Shown piece by piece: positions 59,701-64,000 of a stretch of DNA of 64,000 nt. Where the stretch lies: contig CM037864.1 in NCBI GenBank assembly GCA_021292105.1, forward strand, positions 8,794,635 through 8,858,634, written 5' to 3'. This stretch comes from Anadara kagoshimensis (taxonomy: Eukaryota; Mollusca; Bivalvia; Arcoida; Arcidae). How positions within the stretch are numbered: the first letter of the stretch is position 1; each line of letters starts with the position of its first letter. The position numbers and the translations under genes are program-made. The notes under the pieces were generated by a model, which worked only from the letters and a program-made list of their open reading frames with translations, was not told the origin of the DNA and did not search any database.

Positions 59701-62131
59701 TAATATTATGTTACAATAGATTAAGTTTATTATTCTGTAAAACAAAACTGAGAGTGGAGTAATGATGTTTTATGCCCGAGTCAAGATTCTTTCACTTAAA
59801 TTGAGGGGGTCAATTCATTGATGGTGGAGGAAATTGGAGTGCATGAAGAAAACTACCAACCTTTAACAAGGGAACTAACAAACTTTCTTGCACTAAGATC
59901 TGTCTAACCTGGATTTGAACCCAGGTGGTAAGAGGCACTATCATCCATGAACTGCTGGCACTTTAGACCAAGAACATTTAAATTAAATCAAGGTGGTCAG
60001 TTCATTAATGGTGTAGGAAACTACAATACAAAAACCATCAACCTTCAAGTAGTGAACTGACAAACTTTCTCCCACTAAGATTTGTCTAACCTGGATTTGA
60101 ACCTAGGTGGTGTGAGGCACTTTAGATCACTTGGCCACCAAGCCACCCCTTCACCTCCCCAAGAGATCAACTTACTGTACCAGTACATATAAATATAAAA
60201 GTTTTATAATTTTATACCAGTTTAAGTAGATTTTTTGTAGTTCTGAACAATATTAATGCTAAACATTACTAACTACTTACAGCACATGCTGGACAAAGCC
60301 AGTCTCCTTTTGGTATATAGATTAAAGCTGGTCTGAGACAATGCATGTGGAAAGCTTGGTTACATTCATCACAAAGTAATAGCGTAGCATCATCATCCTT
60401 CCTTCTACAAATCTTACATTTCTGAAAGTAAAATATGACAATATAACTACTGTTGAAATATAAAATTCAAATTTATAAGAGCTTTCAGCGGCAAAAAGAC
60501 CCCCACCCAGAGGTATTTGCAACATGAATATATCAGGGCTCCAAGTAGGTTTCAGAATTTGGTAGCCATATGGCGACCATGGTCAAAATTTTGGTCGCCA
60601 TTTACAGAACACTACTCGCCACAACCTTTAAGAGTAGTCGCCAAAATTACATGCATGAAAAAAATAAAAGAATAACAAATTTAACACTGCATAGTGGAAG
60701 CATCACTTGGTTTGCCGAATCCAAATGTATTTAAAGACGATTGCCTTTTGGCGGAGGCCATGCCGATATATACATCCGAGTCAAGAAAGCGATTGTCACA
60801 GTCATTAAAAAAAAAAACGGTACATTTACAAACACTCTGATAACCTAGATCATAAAAGTAATGTCCGGAACAGAAAACGATTTTGACAAAGTCGGAACCG
60901 GTAATTTGTACAGTCGCCACGCGGCGACTGAAGCCTAAATTTTGATCGCCATTTCAGCATTTTTGGTCGCATTTTCGAGTAAATTACTCGCAACTTGGAG
61001 CCCTGTATATTAAATTAAAACTCCTAGAAAAATCATAAATCCGGAACCAGAAAAGTATATACACAACCATAAACCCAATTAGCATTCCTGTAGTGGTTAA
61101 TCAATATATGATTGACTGTACTGGAGAAGTGATGCGGACAACAAGTGTGAGACACAAGATAACAGAATGCATTGCAAGAAGATTTTCCTCTCTACGATTT
61201 CACAGCAGGAAATAACAAGATTTAAACATGTTTTTTTTTTGATGGTTTTTTTTTTCTGTTGCATCCTGGTTTACCTATATGGTCAATTAAGAAGTTTGGT
61301 TTGGTTGAATGTTGCTTAACGTCGCATCAGCAATTTTTCAGCTATTCGCGACGAGAACTATTTAATTAATCTCTATGGATTAATCTATGAACAAATTTGT
61401 GTATGCATGTGAAGTGCGAGTGTGTTGTATGGTCTGCCTTGTACTAGCGCGCACTCAGGGCGACTTTACCGTGCTAGCTCACAGAGTCAGTACGCCGCAG
61501 ACAAGCGTACCACTCCCCCAGTCCATTATACTGATACCAGGTAAATCAGTAAAGGCCAACGGTAAGGAAAATTCACTTTCCCACATGTGGTCCGAGCGGG
61601 ACTCGAACTCACAGCGGTGAGAGACCCTGGATTTGAAGACTGACGTCTTATCCATTAGGCCACCGCGCCCTCTCTCAATTAAGAAGTGAAACAACTGGTG
61701 ATGATGAGTGGCAAATTCTGAGATTTCAAAAACACAATACTGGCAAAATGAACAGAAACAAGAGTTTTCATGATAGCTTCAAATAAAGTCCATCAAGAAT
61801 GGGTACCAAATATACTCAATATTTTTTTTCTCACAAATTTTTTATGTGCTTTTTTGAACATATAAATATATATTACACAAAGGAACAATACATTTTGACA
61901 TAACAACCATCCACACACTCAATATTTAGGTTTGGAATCTTTAAAATGTTAAAATGTCTTTGTAAAATTAAATTTGAAATTAAAATGCAAAATAACTTAC
62001 AGCATTTTCTGCAGATTTTTCCCATTTAATACTAGCGTCTAAAACTCCTAGCATGACATGTAGACGAGAATATGTTGATGCATTTTCCACAGCTTCTCTC
62101 CAATTCAAAATGCCTTTTGCTATACTCTCTT
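53630..62131 (-). CDS. BAZ1B: BAZ1B (WSTF)-like chromatin remodelling subunit, C-terminal nine exons
   Basis: Exons on the minus strand: 62131-62001, 60421-60281, 59687-59619, 58289-58162, 57276-57188, 56576-56275, 55771-55694, 54551-54408 and 53788-53630. All introns are GT-AG and the phases join without a stop, giving about 412 residues. In order: a conserved helix ending IKWEKSAENA, PHD finger 1 (CKIC...CDECNQAFHMHCLRPAL...CPAC), a Ser/Arg linker, PHD finger 2 (CVEC...CAECPSAYHLECH...WSCNEC), a basic stretch, an acidic Glu/Asp linker, and a bromodomain (SWPFLEAV, VPDYHKIIKHPMDF, FSNSEEYN). PHD1 and the LMKKDLPLYQYERRRK end match BAZ1B best as I remember it. The two-PHD layout recalls insect Acf1, so BAZ1A/Acf1 is the alternative. 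The family pairs with the ISWI ATPase SMARCA5. The WAC and DDT domains must lie beyond the window. Confidence 0.9.
53855..53942. repeat. 25-bp tandem repeat, four copies
   Basis: 'acgaacaagcattaggtatc' repeated every 25 bp in the intron between exons 9 and 8. Confidence 0.9.
54408..54551 (-). CDS. BAZ1B: BAZ1B-like exon 8: bromodomain core
   Basis: 48 codons between acceptor TTGTAG and donor GTTAGT. It holds the ZA-loop PDYHKIIKHPMDF and the conserved acetyl-lysine-binding Asn in SNSEEYN. Confidence 0.9.
54560..55175. repeat. 41-bp minisatellite in the BAZ1B-like intron
   Basis: About 14 units, the last six nearly identical, each with 'ttctgacaaccaaggtgt' and 'agaagttagacatgtgaa'; spacing 41 measured between 54945 and 54986. 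Chance ORFs here are not genes. Confidence 0.92.
55694..55771 (-). CDS. BAZ1B: BAZ1B-like exon 7: first bromodomain helix
   Basis: 26 codons, including KHPSSWPFLEAVNKRD, between acceptor ATTTCAG and donor GTAAGTA. Confidence 0.9.
56275..56576 (-). CDS. BAZ1B: BAZ1B-like exon 6: acidic and basic linker
   Basis: It starts with two bases completing an Ala codon, then 100 codons: a KRRKYK motif, an acidic Glu/Asp/Ser tract of about 35 residues, then a Gln and Arg/Lys-rich stretch ending at donor GTAAGT. Open frames on the opposite strand and in a shifted frame here are shadows of the low-complexity sequence. Confidence 0.87.
57188..57276 (-). CDS. BAZ1B: BAZ1B-like exon 5: end of PHD finger 2 and basic region
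   Basis: Starts with the last base of an Arg codon, then QWSCNEC (last zinc ligands of PHD2) and a Lys/Arg-rich stretch. Acceptor AAAACAAAAG, donor GTAAATA. Confidence 0.85.
57440..57625 (-). mobile_element. Degenerate SINE family A copy
   Basis: Reverse-oriented fragments of the family A body ('gctataggtgaag', 'gggttctttaacatgcc', 'gaacagtcacta') in an intron. Confidence 0.5.
57765..58210. repeat. Four copies of the exon 4 end plus splice donor, one split off by a SINE
   Basis: The last about 30 coding bases of exon 4 with its donor and about 20 intron bases occur three times in tandem (about 58055-58210). A fourth, degraded copy lies at about 57765-57815, beyond an inserted SINE. On the minus strand the units share 'cacctctcagacgacctcca' followed by 'ggtacaataatatta'. 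Confidence 0.85.
57820..58050 (-). mobile_element. SINE family A copy inside the donor-repeat array
   Basis: Reverse-oriented copy with the tail complement ('gccagtcaagactatttcac') and body ('agtggcagaaattttgacc'), and no head. It separates the fourth donor-repeat copy from the other three. Confidence 0.65.
58162..58289 (-). CDS. BAZ1B: BAZ1B-like exon 4: PHD finger 2
   Basis: 42 codons plus two bases; ECVECGGDEDLIYCAEC and AYHLECHNPPLRRPP supply most zinc ligands. I use the first of three tandem donor copies (CCAAG/GTACAATA). Running on into the later ones meets an in-frame stop. Confidence 0.88.
58350..58468. mobile_element. 119-bp MITE with CAGGG ends and 5-bp TSD
   Basis: Starts CAGGGATGAAGATTAGC and ends GTTAAGCTTCATCCCTG; flanked by GTGCT at 58345-58349 and 58469-58473. 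Intronic. Same family as 59162-59310. Confidence 0.85.
59162..59310. mobile_element. 149-bp MITE, same family, degraded left end, 5-bp TSD
   Basis: The left end has decayed to CATGGACTGAGATTAGC while the right end is GTTAAGCTTCATCCCTG. Flanked by TAACA at 59157-59161 and 59311-59315. The interior matches the 119-bp copy. Confidence 0.78.
59619..59687 (-). CDS. BAZ1B: BAZ1B-like exon 3: linker between PHD fingers
   Basis: 23 codons (PTRSRERTTRSHS...DEGSDS), acceptor AAATTTCAG, donor GTAAGTTT, phase 0 at both ends. Confidence 0.82.
59745..59972 (-). mobile_element. SINE family C copy
   Basis: Reverse-oriented: tail and body first ('gtggaggaaattggagtgca'), then a B-box-like 'ggatttgaacccaggt' and 'gcactttagacc'. 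Confidence 0.6.
59988..60155 (-). mobile_element. SINE family C copy, second in tandem
   Basis: Repeats the same order as the preceding copy ('acaaactttctcccac', 'ggatttgaacctaggtgg', 'cacttggccaccaagccacc'). Confidence 0.6.
60281..60421 (-). CDS. BAZ1B: BAZ1B-like exon 2: PHD finger 1
   Basis: 47 codons spanning a complete C4HC3 finger: CKIC, LLCDEC, FHMHC, CPAC. It reads histone H3 tails in family members. Acceptor TACTTTCAG, donor GTAAGTAG. Confidence 0.92.
60534..61005. mobile_element. 472-bp non-autonomous element with CAGGG ends and 5-bp TSD
   Basis: Starts CAGGGCTCCAAGTAGG, ends CAACTTGGAGCCCTG; flanked by TATAT at 60529-60533 and 61006-61010. The interior has repeated 'gtcgcca' and 'tggcgac' motifs. 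Lies in the intron between exons 1 and 2 of the BAZ1B-like gene. Confidence 0.85.
61295..61674 (-). mobile_element. tRNA-derived SINE, family B, with 12-bp target duplication
   Basis: On the minus strand: head with A box 'tggcctaatggataag' and B box 'gagttcgagtccc', then the body with 'ccacatgtgggaaagtg'. Flanked by TCAATTAAGAAG at 61283-61294 and 61675-61686. Best preserved family B copy. Confidence 0.87.
62001..62131 (-). CDS. BAZ1B: BAZ1B-like exon 1 of those in the window: helix before PHD1
   Basis: Two bases plus 43 codons, including LHVMLGVLDASIKWEKSAENA. The acceptor (ATATTTCAG) shows that more exons lie at higher coordinates. Confidence 0.87.
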
Positions 62132-64000
62132 CTGAAATATAAATTTAGTTTTACAAATAAAATAAAATAAAACAATATAAGTATTGTAAGATGTACATAC
62201 AATGGTGTATTTCAAAATTGTACAAGTACAGTAAACATAGCACTGCTGTGCTGTTGTACAGCGTAGTTGGGAAAATGGTGTTGTGGCAAGACAGAATATA
62301 ACCGAAAATTCGGGGGTGGGGGGTGTCGATCTATGCATAGTCCGACGAATGTTTTTTTTTTTTGGAAAAAGAAACAATGTACCAAACCATGTATTGCTGA
62401 ATTAAATGGTAGAAAATAATAATTTCATAAATATATGAAAAAGACAATCGGTAATTAAAATTTAAAAAAGTTGTACCCGATCGTTTTGTCATGTCGGATA
62501 GAGAGAAAGTAGAGTTTTGCAGATCCTACCGTCACTATGAGGGGGTACATTCTAGCGGTTGTATGTAACTGGATCATTTGCTGTTAATCTGGGCTTTAAT
62601 TAACTGCTGATTATCACTCACAATATTCTCGTTTCATGTTAATGGTGAAGTATTTAAAATCCACATGTGGTCATTTGCACACAACACTGTACGAATTATC
62701 TCCCTTTCACGAAAGTGAAATCTAATCGATAAACAGTTTTAAAATATGACACAATTGCCTCAGCATTAAAATACGTTATCATACCCTTCAAAATAAATTT
62801 AAATTACCGTAGATTTCACGAAGAATTAATTAAATCAACCTGCCGTTGCTGTTCATTTCATAAAAAGTTATGATTTTACATGTAGGACGCAAACTTCTCA
62901 TACTACTTTTTATTGTAAACATGATATCAGTTCGCCAAATTGCAGAAATTTTTAGATGCATCCCGTCGCAATATTTTACTAGATTCCGAAATGTATTCCG
63001 AAAATTTATTACCAATGTGCATATGTAATCAAATGCATTACCCGTCTCAGAATACATATCTCACGATAAAACAGATATACTTCTTTCACGCTCATTTACC
63101 AAGCGCACTATTTCCATGTGTACTCATATCTTATAATTTCAAAGCAAAGAAGCTCGATATCTTGGAAGAAAGCGATAGCAAAGTACGCGTTCACTATCGT
63201 GAAACGCTGTACAAAAATCTATAACAGAAATGTAAAGTTTTGTATTTGATGCATTTAAAATGAATATAGGATTTTTGACAAGGGACATTTTTTAAAAACT
63301 TTTAACAAAAACATTATAATATCAATACTTTTGCATTTGTGTAATGTTAATTATGGTCCAGTAAGGCCTTAACAATGGGGTTATTTGCAAGATAAGATAT
63401 CAATGGCCCCTTCTAGAATGAACACTGGAATAATATTTTTTTTTAATAAGGCCACACAAAGTGGTCTGGAATATAAAGAATAACAAGGTTATAGCAGGGT
63501 TTTCCCTGGCGCAAGTTTCTTGCGTATCTGATATACGTTTTTCTTAATGGACCCCCCACGGGCCCCAGATATATTTGTGCGTTCCATGGGACGCAAAAAA
63601 TAAATCCATGCTGGGCTATAAATATTTTTTTTCAGTCTGAACAGATCTAGTATATCGACAGTAATGTTTGAATGCTACTTATAGCTGACATAGGCTTGTT
63701 TGACTCGGATTGTCTTACTTTCGTTTTAATAAAGCGCGAGAATCAAGTGTTTTTGTGACATTATATCGTTGTAAGTAACCACATGACGTCACAACAGAAA
63801 ACTTCTTATATCTTTGACAATCCTGTAATTAATAATCCTGGCAATCAACATAGTAATCCACCGAGGGGAATTTTTTGCCGACATATAAAATAACAAACAT
63901 TGTATTATAATGATAAAGGTTACATATTTTCTGTCATAGTGTAATGAACACACAATTCTGTCGTGTCAGAAAATGACGGATATAAATGGGACTCCCAAAG
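62132..64000. other. Nothing recognised; presumed intron or upstream DNA of the BAZ1B-like gene
   Basis: AT-rich, short chance ORFs on both strands, none with recognisable domains. A single CAGGGTTTTCCCTGG at 63495 could be the left end of another CAGGG element running off or past the window. Confidence 0.5.

Noticed and set aside
62830..63224. ORFs on both strands near the right edge
   Set aside because: There are no domains, no splice-compatible joining to the exon at 62131 that I could support, and composition is like the surroundings.
63495..64000. Further CAGGG element
   Set aside because: Only one end (CAGGGTTTTCCCTGG) is visible, with no partner or target duplication inside the window.

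Overview
The window looks like bivalve-mollusc genomic DNA. It is AT-rich, has spliced eukaryotic genes, a RING-less TRIM/NHL gene in tandem copies, at least three tRNA-derived SINE families, Penelope-like and Maverick/Polinton-like elements, and many minisatellites. These assignments come from reading the sequence and remembered family features; no database search was run.

Positions 1-31388 are a tandem segmental triplication. Units start at 1, 13625 and 28152; the third is cut off near 31388. Each full unit carries one minus-strand TRIM-like gene (two B-boxes, coiled coil, NHL-type propeller). The unit 2 copy is intact (552 aa). The unit 1 copy is broken by a one-base homopolymer change. 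Downstream of each gene its last exon segment is repeated about six times. Units 1 and 2 are almost identical from about 900 to 9.2 kb but clearly different elsewhere, which suggests mosaic ages or gene conversion. Unit 2 alone carries a 1.6 kb repeat with six AGGTCAAGGTCA motifs. Unit 3 alone carries a 603 bp CAGGG-ended element.

Positions 32938-35802 (minus) encode a complete 954-aa VPS50/syndetin, a subunit of the EARP endosomal-recycling complex, in one uninterrupted exon with a likely 5' UTR intron. Between 38434 and 41022 lies a 2.59 kb inverted-repeat element with a 9-bp target duplication and no visible transposase.

Positions 41632-46486 hold the most unusual object: a 4.86 kb Maverick/Polinton-like element with about 1 kb terminal inverted repeats and a 6-bp GATGAC target duplication. 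It sits exactly at the YIDD catalytic motif of a decayed Penelope-like reverse transcriptase. It keeps a C2H2 zinc-finger plus packaging-ATPase pseudogene, a zinc-finger ORF and two closely packed small ORFs, but no DNA polymerase or integrase.

Positions 48.1-49.8 kb are minisatellites. From 62131 down to 53630 (minus) nine exons encode the C-terminal part of a BAZ1B (WSTF)-like chromatin remodeller subunit: two PHD fingers, an acidic linker and a bromodomain. The N-terminal exons lie beyond the window. Its introns hold several CAGGG-ended elements with 5-bp target duplications, SINEs, a 41-bp minisatellite and a tandem triplication of a splice-donor segment.
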